From contig NW_019091389.1 in assembly GCF_001949145.1 (NCBI RefSeq), forward strand, positions 286,313 to 350,312: a DNA stretch of 64,000 nucleotides, written 5' to 3'. The notes beneath the pieces were generated by a model that worked only from the letters and a program-made list of their open reading frames with translations, had not been told where the DNA came from and made no database searches. This document shows positions 46,301-61,300 of this stretch, piece after piece (within the stretch, counting starts at the first letter, position 1; every line of letters starts with the position of its first letter). The position numbers and the translations under genes are program-made. The DNA is from Acanthaster planci (lineage: Eukaryota; Echinodermata; Asteroidea; Valvatida; Acanthasteridae).

Positions 46301-49300
46301 AATAAACAAATTAGGCCTGATACTGGGTGTGTACAATGTATGTTGCAAGGGCAAGGGCATACATGCGTATGCACATGCAATGCAAAGGAACATGTACAGT
46401 AGTTAATGTTCTCTTACAATTTTTTTTTTGCGGGAGGGGTCCATTAGCTGGTTGGAACTCTGCATGAATTTGATGTGATTCCCTGACTATTTTTATTTTT
46501 AATTTAGGGTCATTTGGGCAGATCTGTGGATTAGGCACGATTCTCCTGCCCAAGTTAATAGTTTGCTGCAAAAATTCCATGAAAAGCACACATATACACA
46601 GAATCTACTCTGGCTTTAGATGCAGTCTGGTACCACAACATGGGTCTACAATGGCTCCGAGGCCCAACAGACATTTCCCACAATATCAACAAATTACCCT
46701 GCATATGATCCTGGACGAAAAAACTGTGGAAGAGCTCAAGGACAATGTTGGGGAAGGTTACTGCATTTCAAGGACTCAATTTTAATAAATTTCAGAATGT
46801 CTGTGGTAGCCTCAGGAATTTTGAAAATACTCATTATGCTGGAATCAGAGGGAAAACTACATCCTTTGTGCAAAGGCACTGTTCTAAAGCTGAAGCTATT
46901 GTGTAGTGCATTCTTTGACATTTCTGTTTACCCATCCTCAAAACCATCTTGTGAAAAAAGGAAAAAGAACTTGCCTCTACATTCAAAGCTTACCAATTGA
47001 GTATTCAAAGCTTACCAATTGGGTATTTGTGCTTGTCCGTGTCGATACCAGCATACACCACACCCCCAAACAGGTCATTCATGATGTGGGCCAGGCCTTC
47101 GGCGTTCAGCATGCCATGAAGCGCCCCCACAAACACCGTCTTGTCGGGATCTAGCCGCTGCGAGGGACAGCGGACGTAGTTGCTGTCAGACAGAACCCAG
47201 GGAATCACTTGAACCTGGGGACACACACACACACATACATATATATGCCGATCAAACAGGGCAGATTAGAATTTGACCTAAAGACCTTCTTACTTGTACA
47301 TATGCACACATCCTGTATTCTGTGCAGTGATAGAAGGTTTCCTCATTGGGATCCCATTATTAAGACAAGAGGTGTACCCTAAAATGTTCAAATATGGGCT
47401 CTGTTTAGAGGATTCAACCGAGTTTGTAATTGACACTTTTTTAAAAATCAAAGTCTTGACAAGGCTGATGATGGCAACTAATCCTATAATAGTGTTGGTT
47501 CACTTTCAAAGCTTTTCTGCAGGGAGTAAATCACATGGCAGTGTAATTGAATGATCAGCCAAAATCTGATATTGTTTTCAAGAAGTCTGGGTTCTTTTAA
47601 CACAAAATTTCTATGTTTCTCAAATGCCTGATGGTCCCACGGTCATATCAGGGTGTCCAAACTAGTCAATTTCTGCGCCCAGTTAGGAGTGAACATTTTG
47701 ATAGAGTCTGGTCACTCTCAGATGCAACAAATGTGGCCTTCAAACAGCTGGAATCTGTCCAAGTTTTATGCTCAAACCTGATAGGAATAACCTCTGACAA
47801 GCTAATCAGTGAATTGCTTGTGTTTGGCAAACAGGGTCTCAAGGTACACCTTTACATTTGGTAAACCATACAAAGTGCAACTCGTTGGATACTATGTGCT
47901 CTTTTTAATGGCAAAATCAATAAACACAAGCACTGAAAATGGAGAATGATAATGTCTAGAAGGTAATTCTCTTTTGACTAATTCTATTGAGTCTGCTGTG
48001 GGGTTTCAAAGGTTCTTTGGTATTCTTTAATGTTGAACTGTTCCTTCTACAGTTTATCAACAAGACTGCCTTTAAAGAAACAAATTGATCAAGGGGGACT
48101 AACCAGTTTCATTATTGGCATACCAATCGGATACAGGTGGTGCACTAAATATACAGGTGTTCTTTCAAGGTGGGTTATTGCATGTCCCTTCAAATCAACT
48201 TGAAATGTACAAAACAGCATGAAAATGTGCACTTAAAAATTGCAAGAGGCAGACTTTGCACAATTTGGCTAATTCAAGCAAATCGTTACAGCATATTCTG
48301 TTGGCCGTGAGCCCCCCACTTTTTAGCACTCCTAGTTTCACCTACAAATCAGTAATTTCCCTCCCTGTATTCTTCGTTCTCCCTGCATTTTTTTTCTCCA
48401 AGATGCACACGCAAAGAACCATTGTACACATGGTTTAGAATCATTGACACCTGTCAAAGAATGTTTTAGTTACTGGCAGGATATTGATCCAGAGATTAGG
48501 GAAATAATTCTTAACAACTTGCTGCCGGGTGGAATTTGAAGTGGCACAACTTAAAACAAGGAGATTTTCAAGATTTTTTGTTTTCAAAATTCTTCAAAAA
48601 ATCATAGCTTCATTTACTGGATGTTTACACCCACACAAATTACTTTTGGGTGACTACTCTAATCTGGCAGACAACATCCTTTGACGCCCAAGTATTTCAG
48701 CTTTCTAAAAAGAGCCCAGATTGCACAGTGTTATGTAACTTTCTTTTGTTCCCGGCACAGTGCGCTACTGGCATCTTTTCAATAGGGGCCAGATTAGCGT
48801 GCAGCAGTATTGTATCATTGCTGGAGCGCTTTTGTTCCACGAGGTAATCCGCTCATGCTGAATGCCACAATTAGTGGTATAATCTCAAATCTCAAAATAA
48901 GTATAGTAATAAGTAATAAGTATAATCTCAAAATAAGGACAGATTTCCTCCGCTATTGACAACTGAAAAACTGTTGGCAATTCCCAGCAGCTCAGTCTTT
49001 TGTTCCAAATACAGTCTTTTGTTACAAGGCCCTGCTCTTTTGCCTAATTTCGGGCTCCCTGGTTTCTTGTATAAAGCCTATGTGCCTGAAACCGGGCTCC
49101 TCGGCAGCATATGGCTAATTCTCCAATAAACAATTATTTGAAGCAGTCTACATTACTTATCTGATCAAATATGAACTGTCAGTTTTAAGAACTGGTTGCT
49201 TAGTTCAACATTCAAATGTTGACCAGTGCAATCACAGTCAACAAAATGTCACAGTGTGCCAGCGGCCATTGAAGAGTAACCGTGCAAGTGCCACAAAACT

Positions 49301-52300
49301 GTGCTGGGTACCTGGGAAGATTCAGGGGAATGCTTTGAAGAAACAAACTAAACAAAAGAAACAAAATGCAAGGAAACTCACAACTTTTTCGTAGTCTTGT
49401 TGGATTTCTTGGGAAGGGTAGCGCACGGTTGCAGGTGGGTTAACTTTGACCTAATATGGTGGGAGGAGGGGTACAGTTGGGTTGGGGGTTTGGCAGGTTT
49501 GGGGAAGTGAGGGGGAACAACAGCAATAAACAGTCTGGTCAAGGCAGAGTTGTGACACTATCATTTACTTTGCGGACTTTGTCTTTATCAATATTGGCAG
49601 AATGATTCATCGTCAGTATTTGATATTCACCACACACTGGTGTTTTGATTATACACTAGCACAAACATGCATTGTAACTCGTGACTTCTTCTGTCTCTTA
49701 CAGCATTGTCACTACCCTCATGACATCATGTACCATTTGTCTCATTTCTGCTTGAATTGGGACGACCACTTGAAAAGTTGGGCAGAAACCTCTATTGCTG
49801 TATCTGAGCATTCGTTTCTTTTGTGGAAAGGCAAAATTCCAAATCAAATTCTAATTTTTTTGTATTCTTGTTTTTTTTCTGGCAGTGTTTCATAAGTGCA
49901 CATGCTGGACATATTTATTTGATTACAACTTGCTCTTAACAATTTGGAGAAAACACATTGAAAGATGTTAGAAGATTCACTGGCCGTACATTATGACTGG
50001 TTGAAGATCATGGACTGTTTGCATGCAAAAACATTCCCTGGTAGCTGAAACATATGAAATGGAATTTCACATGCGGAGGAACACACGAAAAACTCCAACT
50101 ATGTGGCAAAACCAAAAAAAATCAGAAGACACAACAACAAGGTTTTTTTCTTTATCTAGCTTGTTGAGAAATGTATACATTTTTGGCATAACCAAAACTG
50201 GAAATAGTGCAAAAAAACAAACAGGCTTTTCTGGAATTCCTGTGCAATCTGACAGCTTTAGCAAGGAATACATTTAAAGCTATGGTTTCTTCAAATGTGG
50301 ATAATTTTCTGATAATTTCTCATATTTTCTTGAACTTTGCACCCAAATTTCCCATCATTCTTGAACAGTGCTGGAGTAGTTTCTAAACAGCAAGAGCATA
50401 CTCTGAAAATATTCTTCCCTCTAGTGAAATTGACCAGACTGAAAACAACAAAATAAGTCACGACCTCAACTTTTTTTATCCTCAACTCCCACAAAATTTA
50501 TTTGTAACTCAACCTGGATTGGTCAGAAAATCCTTCCCTATGCCAACAAAAATTGGCACATTCTCAATTTGTCAAGTTTCACAGGATACCAAGTAACTTG
50601 TAATGTAAATAATGACTAGGCTCTACCTTTCTTAACCTTCCACATTCTTCATTATTGTGAAGGTTCTAAGAGGAGAATGGAGTTAAGTGAGAACAAAATT
50701 TTTATTACTCCTTTCAACAGTCAACCCTACCTACCTCCTTGGATCTCATTCTGCGGCTGGATATCTTGAAGAACCACTCACCGCTTCCCATGAAATCGTG
50801 GGTGCAGGCTTGGAGGAGGGCCTTGACAGACTTCTCATTGTCAAACAACACGTAAACGTAACCTGTAGGCATGAACACAGAGAAAAGGAAACAAATAAAG
50901 GCATTTCACTTCAGTACTGTAGTTGGGCAATTTGTCTGGTTGGTCGGTTGGTTTTTTTGAGTGGCATGGGAGGGCCACAGTACAAACTGGGAGAACATCA
51001 CAAGAACAAGTGGTAATATTGACGCTTCCAGCTGCTCGCTGGGGGCCTGGCAGGAACACTGAACATCCTTTCACGGAGAGAATATTAATTTTCAATTTTA
51101 TGACTAAGTGGAAGATTCAGTACACACAAATATAATCAAGAACTCTACAAAATGGTGATCATAAGTAGATTTCATGAGAGTACTTGACTGATTTTCTAGA
51201 ATGCATTTCAACATTTGCAGTCTAACCGCTTGAAAGTATTCACATCTCACAAGTTTTCAGCACAAAACAAAGATAATGGACCAATTTTATCGACTTGTTT
51301 GACAGTCAGAAGGAAAAGTTTAGCTAATGATGAGCTATAAGTGAAAGCAAGATAGGGCCCTTTGTTATCTAGCAACGTGAGGCCAATACACAGAGTCTGC
51401 GCACTAGTCCAACAACTTCATTAGCACGAAATACAAGACTTATTTTCATTTGGAGGTACACAAACACAAAGCTTCTCCATTGCAGGTGGAGGGTACTGAG
51501 TAGTAATTACATTCCAATGTCAACCTGGCTTCTCTCTTTTTCACCAAGGAGGCAGTATACTTGCATACAGACCCCACAGCAGAAAACGTTTCTTAGCTTT
51601 TAACGCACAGGTCCACTTACATCACTTATCAATATGCTTTTTGTTAACACATGCACATACCAGTAAATGAGACTTCCAAGCTTGATTAACTGTTTAGAGA
51701 AATTTGTTTTTATAAAATTTGACTTTTGCATCAGAGAGGTGTTAATTATTTCATCTGGGGAGTTCTGACCTTCATATTTGCTACCCTTAATTTGGTGTGA
51801 TTCATAAAGACTTCCTTTGGACCCTGATTAGCCAATTCCATTCTGAACAAAATAAATGAACCATGCATCTATGTAGTTTATAATACGATGCTTTGTAATT
51901 TTGAGAAAAAATTAAATTAGGCCCTGAAATTAGCATGCTCTGTGCACATCAGGTTGTCCGATATCAGAACTTGATGCTATTTCTTAGTGATGTCATAAAG
52001 TTGTGGTTCCCACAATGGGCCAATTCATAATGACCTTCTTTGGACCCAGAGTGACCAGGTCATTTTTTTTTTACAGAAAATGAACTGCATATATCTAGTT
52101 TATAAGACTATATTTCCTGATTGAAAACTCAGGTGCACAAGGAAAAAAAAGTAAACTAAGATTGATCAAAGGTGAATATTCAAAATTTTGGAATTTTTTC
52201 TAATACCTTTCCATATACATGTACTTCATTCCTAGGAGAATGTGCCATGGAAGTTTACTTCATTTTTCATATTAAAGATACCATGGAAATGGGAATAATA

Positions 52301-55300
52301 ATGTGAAGACTGTTAAACATAAATTAAACTACATGTATGATCCCCTGACTACAAGGAAGTTAGGAGAGTTTTGCTACCACTGTGCAGCGTTTGACACGGA
52401 TTCACCTTTTGATATGTGAAATTTGATATGCTTTGTTAGAAAATCCAGATGTTTACTTCAAAAAAATCCATGGTCCATCTATTCCACGCAAATTCTGCCA
52501 GTGCAAGCAGTAAAACTGGTGATAGCAAAATGTCTGTTCCATGCAGGCCACTCTTGTGCACTATTTTGCAGTGTGAAATCGAAACTTGCCTCCACCCCGT
52601 TTCAACTATAACTAATGATGTGCACATACGTATACACAGAGCAGTTTTCACAAATGTCCACAGATCAGTTGCACTGTTTGCATGCACGTCTCGTCCATGA
52701 TGTTTAAGCAAAAGCAAAACAAAACACAGAGTAAATCGTAAGTCTGCAATTCCAATTCCTGTCTGACACTGCAACTTTTTTTTTATTCAGGCTCATCTAT
52801 GATCAGCACTGATATGACAGGATTATAAGGATCTATGCTTCTAGAGGATTACTCAGGAAAATTCCCCCAGGAGAGTCTGTTGATGGCATGCCAGCCAACC
52901 AGGCTGCTGCATTTGGACTTTTTCAGCTTCACATTCTCATCCAATCAGCCTTTGCCATCTCATATTTCTGTAAATAAAGTTTGTTCTCCCAAAACTGTAG
53001 CCTTGGTTTTTATCATCTGAATAATGCGAGTTCATACAGCTCAAAGAGACAGCTGTTTTTAAAATTCTATTCCTGGTATTGGTAGCCACAATCACCCAAC
53101 CTACACGTACATTTGTATGCACAACCCATCCTCAATAAGAAGTCCCTTGGACTTTGCAGATTACCTTGTTATACATGTAATATGTATTACCAGGAATGAA
53201 AACAATGAAAAAAAAGGACTAGTACCTACATGTAAATATTTCCTCGTTATAAGCAGAATTTTGTAACAGAGCTCTCATTACTGAGGTTTGACTGTACACA
53301 ATTACATTAGCTCAACAGCATGTGCATATCAACCAATACGTACAAATACACCGTTAATGGGCTGTTTTATACAATTATGGATAAAATCTTTACTACATGT
53401 TGTATTTGAAAACAGTGATTAAGGTTTGAATTCAAAACATCACTAGATACTGTCACTAATGTCACTGGTAAGTTGGGGCTTTAACCATCTAATTTCCGAA
53501 ATGTGGCTAAAACACACAAAGGAAGTTCATGAATTTCATTCCATTGGAAACTGCAATCCCCATGTGTAATTTGCGCGCAATTTGCATGTACATTGTAGCA
53601 GTGCAGAGTACAACTAAGTTTAACCTTTATCATCAAAGCTTTCATTTCAGGGATTGCACATTCAGTAATCTACACTGAGGTTCTATGAAAATTCACAATC
53701 CGTAACATATTGCACACCTGGTGCAATTTTTTTTTTCCCATTTCCCATGTCATGTTCCGGTAAATTCTCCCCATCCCTGGAAGACATACAACGTACGTGT
53801 GTACATGTACATGTACATACTAATAACACAGGAAATTTAACAGGATAACCTAGAAAGATAGTCCAAAATGCCACATCTCCCAGCAGGAACTATTTACCTG
53901 ATACACTGTATATAACCTGTGGCTTGCAGGACATCCCAACTGTTTGCTTCATTTTTTTGGGGGGGAGTCATTTTCTACTAAAGGCTAAACCTTGACCACT
54001 GAAGTAATGGCTTTTAATTCTGGTAACTGTATTGGTCTTTACCTTCAACCAAACTGATCCTGATTGGTCAATTTTGGCTTGCTGTATGTGGCACAGAGAC
54101 GCAGCACACATGTATGTACATTATTCTTTGCTGCACTTGTGCTTATGCAATAGCCAATTAAAATAATATGTACAAAGTGCATCCCTCTTGATAAACAGCC
54201 ATTTGTCTTCTTCAAGGAATCTAAAATCTTGAATGCTTATTATTAAATCTACTAGAAAAAAAGAATGAGATTACTTGTTCTATTGATACAGTTTAGCAGA
54301 CAATGCATGTACGTGTTGTTCACTTCTTCAATGTGGTTCATATCTCACTGCTGCATACAATTAACTGTAGCACATTCAAGAAAGTCTGCGTCTTGTCCTC
54401 TTCTTTGGAATGAAAGGCACTCCATTCATCAAGTCTGGTAAATTTGTCATTCGGCTCATTCTCTCAAATGCAGAAAATGTAGTGCAGTGCACCGCAGAGT
54501 GATTACACATACACGCACTGGTAGCTGGGCTTAAAAGTGACGATTAAAGGAACATGTAGAATTTCAGTTAGGGACTGTGAGATACCGGTAGTGTCCCCAT
54601 AACATAAAGTGTACATGTACATGCACAATGAGCACACATACATGTATACAAGATGTCCACATTTGGTATTCTGCACACTTGTATGGTCTAGCCTTGTTAA
54701 TCACATATGAAAACTTTTCACAGTGCCGATTTCAGTACCCTTAACATCGGTCTAGTTTGTTCACTCATCTGTGTCAATAACATCACAAGCCATATACCAG
54801 TGCAAAGACGGCATTCTGCCCTTTCTAGAGCTATATTTCTCTTTCCCATAGATAAAGTAGTTTTGCTATTACAGCAATTTTTATCTCGGTATACTTTTGA
54901 TGCGGACACCGTGTATACTAACGTGTCTGTGAGGTCTCCCAACTAAATTTCACGTCCTTCTGGAACCCTGAGCTTTGAATGTGAAGCAAAAGAAGTTACC
55001 ATTTGATAGCTATTTTTTTACACATCACACACGACACATTTTTACACTGATAGCTCAAAGTATCCAGTAGCTACCGGATGAGTTTCTGTTGCTGTTGACC
55101 TGTCCATAATCACTTTGTTCGACTATAAATGCTTCAAGGGATTAAGTGATCACACTATTTTAATATAAGTCATGAACAACAATCCTAGGAAATTGACATG
55201 CTTTACATTTTCTGTTTGCATAAATATTGCTTTCCCGTTTTGTTCCCTTCCCATTGATATACACAAGTAGTGACTCCTGATCTTCCCTGATTGCTAGCGG

Positions 55301-58300
55301 GCGGGGGGAGGGATTCCAGGACTTGCAGTAACCAATGATACAGTTTGGTGGCAACATTTTCTCTGTGTATTACATTTCTGCTTTTAATTCCCCATTTTCG
55401 TTGGAATTGAAATTAATACATAAACACCCAAGTTAAGAGAAATGATCTAGCTCAAGAAAGAAATTTAACAGTAACGATACTGTTATTTGAATGTACTTAT
55501 CAGTTGTTCAAACGCAAACTCCAATGATACACTTGATAATGCACAGTACATGTACATTTATATTGTTTGAAACCAGTGCCTAAAAAGGTCATCACGTCAC
55601 CAAGACAAATGTACTGTTTTGATATATGCACATTACATTACATACATGTACTAGAGACAAAAACTGAAACTTGGCCTCTAATATACATACTGTACCATCT
55701 GGTCTGCATTTATGTTCTGAGAATTAGACCGGCATGTTCAGCTATGATGCAGCATCCTGATACCCATTTCAGAACAGGCTTGACTTGGTTGTGCATGCCC
55801 TCTCCCAATTTTTTTTTTCTATTTATTTTTACACACACACCCAATTTGATGCAGCTAGGTCAAACATCAGGAGATAGCTCAGTTGTGCTATATCACGTCT
55901 TGTTTCGGGACACACTGGAGAAGAAAGGACTGCTTAAATGCAGCATTCCCAAGTGCACACATTAACAAAATTGAAAGGCTATTTTGCTTCACGAATACCA
56001 GCCATAAAAATTGATGAGTGGTAATTCTACATAAATGCAAAAGAATAAAAATCTGTGACGGCAGGCACTAAGCATGCATTTTGCATATGAGTTTCTTTTT
56101 AAAAAAATGGTTTGACCTCATGCAAGTATATCTGCTATACTACAATGTATTTAATACCTAACGTGCAGTAGTCTGTTTTCATTTCTATTACACAAGCACT
56201 AATGTGCTTTTTGCAGCTAAAACAGCAGTTGCCTATACGAACCATGCAAATTTAATCTGGAATGGGTTTTTCTCCCTAGGAGGTCAAGGTTCATACTACA
56301 TTTATGTAGAAATATTGGACAACTTCATTGCGATAGGAATATAAGGGCTTTCTACATACCAGTGTATCATTAATCAAATTTAACTGCTCTAACTAAAAAA
56401 AAAAGAAATAGGGTTTCGGCCCAGCATCATTACTTGCAAATTTTTACAGCTCATACAAGTTCAAACCCTTTAAAGTCAATATTCCCTGGATGTGGGCACA
56501 TGATTCCAAATGGGCGTAGTACCAGTATGTACATCAAACCCACGGGTAATAGTTTCTTTTACTTTTGCAGTCCCGACCCACATAGCTGTTATATGTCGTT
56601 ATATATTCAGATTTTCGTCCCTGGTCCCTGCTACTGCTTAAATTTACTTAAATGTGTGTTCTTGTTTTTTATATACTTTTGATCAATTTTGCTTTGTTTG
56701 TTCTTGTGATGGTCAAATAATAATAACTAATACATGTACAGTACATACATGTGTCCATCTAAGTGTACATGACAATACCATTTTTGTATATTTTGTTTAT
56801 GCAAGGCCTTTTCTCTGAATTCTTTGCCCAGCTATTTCCTGGTACAGCCATGCAGGCAGCTGGAAAGTGCAGAAATTACATGAAAGCTGTGCCTGCAGTC
56901 CAAACTCTGAATGAGCCAATGAAAATGTTATTAATGCAACCATGTACACCATTGCCAATATGTTAGAACCCTGACTTAAATTGCTAGAGCCCTGGGTATT
57001 AAAATTCTGTCGCACATTCCACACTGCTTGAAAGATCACCAGAATGTAGTAGATCTCAACATGTTCACTAACACTTTCTAAAATTCCAGTGAAAATATTT
57101 CAGACTTCAGTCATCTGAATTTGAAGTATTTTCACTGAAATTTTAAAAAGTGTTAGTATAAACATGTTGAAATCTGAATCTTAAATTCTATCAAAGAAAA
57201 ATTTCAGAAAGATATACACTGCACATGTACTGAGGCTCTACAGTCCCTAGCTTACATTTTCAGTGTAGACATACATTCCCATCACTGCCCCCACCTTACA
57301 CTGCTCAGAATCCACTCCACTCTAATAACTGCAAAACTCTCCCTAAATACTAAATAACATGAAAAGTAATCTATGGCCTGAAATGTTTAGCCAGACCAAG
57401 TACTCAATGTCATGCCGTGGAGAAAGACATCACAATCCCTAAGGTTACTATATACAGGCCTTGCCCCCTTCCACACACACACTGAATGTACATAATCCTG
57501 GTCAAGTTACTGTGCTCAATTAATGCAGTCTCCTCAGCTCCATTATTCAGTAGTTTTCCAACCCATCTGTCTGTTCTCTCCCAGCAAGGAGGCAGGTGTT
57601 TATGTCAATCTGTGGTCATGCATGTAGCTACATGCAGAAATTAATATGTTCCACCAGTCCAGAAGAATTCAATACACAAAAAAGGACAAGAGGTTCAATA
57701 GAATAGAGCTGGTACGCTGCATGTACTTGGGGGCAAAATATTTTCACAACAAATTTTCTGTAAACCAAACCAAAAGTTTAATATCAAAACCACTTTCCCT
57801 TCCTTTTTCCCCTCCACAATTTGGCTAATACACAGAACCTGGTGCTGTACCTGTAAATGGATTTGCACAATCTTGAGCACTATAAGCCGAAGAAATTTAG
57901 ATTAAGGCCTAATCATCCAAAATTCCCTTTGCACTTTTAACGAGGAAACTTTCTGAGCAGTGTAAGCTGAAGAAATTTAGATTAAGGCCTAATCATCCCA
58001 AATTCCCTCTGCACTTTTAGCGAGGAAACTTTCTGAGTTCTCCAAATCCTTCACTATACAGGAAATCAACTGCATATTTTGGGGGTAATGTCAATTTTAA
58101 AGGGTCATCAAGTCCAACGTAAGTACAAGAGGTTTCCCTATATCCTCCAAGCTCTCCAAAGCTCCTAGTGAATTAAGACTTAAGATATTTAGGGCTTCAA
58201 TGCTGGCGATTCATAAAAGTTGCCTCCAAAAGTTTGCAACACGTTGGCCAATCACAATGCGTGAAATCTGTCGACCCAATGTGAGTTTGGAAAGGCTTGA

Positions 58301-61300
58301 CAGATTTTGCGGATTGTGATTGGTCAACACATTGCAAACGCTTGGAGGTGCACTACTGTAAAACGCCCGTATTACACCATCTTTCCGTTTTCCCTAAGAG
58401 ATCACACGTGGTAGCACTGCATACCAGTACTTTGTGCGGATGTTCCTTTGTTCTCACATAGTTAAGAAAACTCACTGGAAATACTTGTTTTTCTTAAGCT
58501 GTGAATTCCTTGAGGAGGTAAGAGAGTGTTTAAGTTCAATTCTTGTTGGTTTCTTTGACTGTTCCTCCTTTTGCTATAGATAACTGCAACCCTAAACCTG
58601 TTGTTCAGAAAGGTTGTGTGGACCTGGACAAGTCCTCACAATGTCATCACTACCTGCATTGTGTGGATATCCTTTAAATTCATTCTCAAGTTCTTAGAGG
58701 GAATATAGCTCGCTTGTGCATGTACGTGTACGTCAGTGCACACACTTGTGTTTTCTTTGTCATCAATGTCTCTCTTTATTTTTAACCAGTGGCTTGGTTA
58801 CTTCTGACTCATTTTCTAGATATGCAACAGTGCAAGATAAGTCTATAACAAAATAAGCGAGAGAAACCAACCTTTGGGTGGGTACTTGGGATGTTTACCA
58901 TCTTTGCCTGGCCATTCTACACGCACTGTTCCAAATGGCTTGAAGCAGCTCTGAAGCCCCACTGTATAGAAATAATAAAATATGAAAGAATATTACCATG
59001 GAAATGTGCATGACATCTGCACAAATATTCATTTGCTTCCGGCTTGAGTATAGTCATCTTTTTATGGTCGAGGTGGATAACCAGCAGTTGACTTCACAAA
59101 ACCTTCTAGTCACTCCATTTACACCAAATTGTATTGCCTGAGTTGCACAAACAATTATGACACATTTCCCACTGCTAAGTCTGCATAACTTACACAATTA
59201 TTGTAGGTGGTGCAAGTTACACCTCACAAATCAATAAATGAACAACTTTACTGAGGGAATAAATAAGTGTGTGGTTGGTTGTTCATTTAAGACATGACTA
59301 ATGCCCGAGCCAGTCTAGGGTATGATCAATGTCCAATCTCCTGAGCCACTCTTAAACATTAATGTGGATTCTCTCTCAATCCTCCAGAATTTCTTAGAAA
59401 TGTTACTTGGAGGTGTGCCTACTGCCTCAATCCTTCAATATCCTCCGGCAATTCCTCTTAGTGCAAATGGCATATACATATGCATATACATGTACATTTG
59501 GAAGCCTCACCCGAGTATCAAAAACCTATAATTAGAAAAATTAAAATTTACACATGTTCTCATCCTTTCCACAAAAATACAGACATTAAATGGCACATAG
59601 CAAGTACAGCAAGATTTGCGACTGATTTGCAAATGTAAATTAAAAATTTGTGAACCGAACCAGTGCATATAACATGTATGACTGCTTGATTCCCACTTCT
59701 TCCCCTCCCCATCAAATATGTGTTATCATACCCCATCAAGTCTGACGAGTAGACGACTGCAGTTATATTTGGAAAGATCCCTTTTTCCCTTTCCATCGAT
59801 GGTGACTGAGCAATGTTGTTGCTTTGTCTTTGCAAACTTGCCGAGTGGCATATCGCAATCCCCTTCCCAAAAACCATGCCAGAAATGTCTCCCCGTGTAC
59901 GTGCGGCAATGACAACAATGTCCCCTGGTATAACATTGCCGAAACGCCCTTCTGATGAATCTGGAGAAAGGTGTTTCTAAATACAGACCCACACGCTGGT
60001 ATACGTAACTTAAACTACATGTATGGACATGTCATCACTAACGGCTGGTGATTGACAGGTTATTAACACATGATTCATGCAAAATAAACATACCCTCCTT
60101 CAGGGCAGTTCATTTTGAACACAGACATTCATGTCCCACACAAAATTCATCTAAACTTAAATGCACTTCATCATGCATGTAAAAGTAGTATGTACTTGAG
60201 TTGAATTGTATTTTTAAGTTATGGAAAAAGAGGTTATCAACCTCCACCACCTTTGGTGACAAACAATGCCTGTAAAAATGAAAAACTCCCATGTAAGAAC
60301 CGTCACTGCGAGATTCTGAGTACATTAACATGTACATGTACATGTACAAAGCAGTAACATGATACAAGCTCTCCGGCCATCCCGTGATGTGATTATCTAT
60401 GTACGAGACTCAAATGCCACTACACCCGAGAATTACAATCCAAATTTTAAAGGCACACAATTGGAGCTTGATATTAGGACCTCGTGGTTCAATGTGCATG
60501 TCCGAGTGCTACTCCCATCGGCAGCACAAAATACCGGTACAGCTGGCAACAAATTTCTTCACGTTTGAAGAAATACAACATAACGTAAATTTATGGTCTG
60601 TAGGTGTTTATGGGGCTGTCCCAAAGGCAGTAGTCCTTCTAACCCTGACACATTTCATGACAATTGATCTGTATAGTTAGGGCCAAATGGTGAGTGCATT
60701 TCACACCAATCTGTGTAAGACAAGGTAAGTCATTTTCTAATGTAAGTATAATGCAGACAAAAACTGACACATTAAGCAGTCTTCAGCATCCATGAAATTG
60801 CATCGGGCTTCAGGAAGTAGTGTAGCAATTCCTTTTTAAAAACTACATTTATTTACATCTACTAAAATTACCATTTTAAAGCAAAGAACTTTTATGTTAC
60901 CGACATCTGCAAGTCTGCGTTTCAAAGTGAGTACATGTAGGTGGGCATCACCATAAAGAGTATACTCAAGTGTGTGTGAATTTGAAGAGGAAATTAGATT
61001 TTTATACAGTCCTTTCTGTATATGCATGGTCTGTTTGTCCTCAACTGTTGTCTGTATTTTTTTAATGCCATCTGGTAAATGTGTCCACTTAAAACACTGC
61101 CATGGTTCCTTGATTCCAATCTGGTCTGAATCCTGTGTGAACAAAAAATAATTGGCCAAAGCTCAATTTCTCTGTTACGAATTTGACGTGTAGACATTAC
61201 AACACCATTGTTATGAATCACTTTATGATCAAGTATGCAGGAAACTACACACAAGTTCTCAGATGTCAATACTTATTCTATTGGGTGTAATTGTATGTGC

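Larger units (their letters stand above)
50863..58871 (-). other. 8-kb CPEB1 intron
   Basis: Largest intron. It contains a diverged direct repeat (51798-51890 and 52022-52113), GTACAT palindromic tracts (53800-53820, 54605-54620), two foldbacks and an 80-bp tandem duplication. The several 60-130-codon open frames have no recognisable domain. Confidence 0.5.

Noticed and set aside
55720-55745. Candidate microexon for the missing CPEB1 RRM1 residues
   Set aside because: AACATGCCG lies between AG and GT on the minus strand, but the phase needed would encode AEHA rather than the expected NMPK-like residues.
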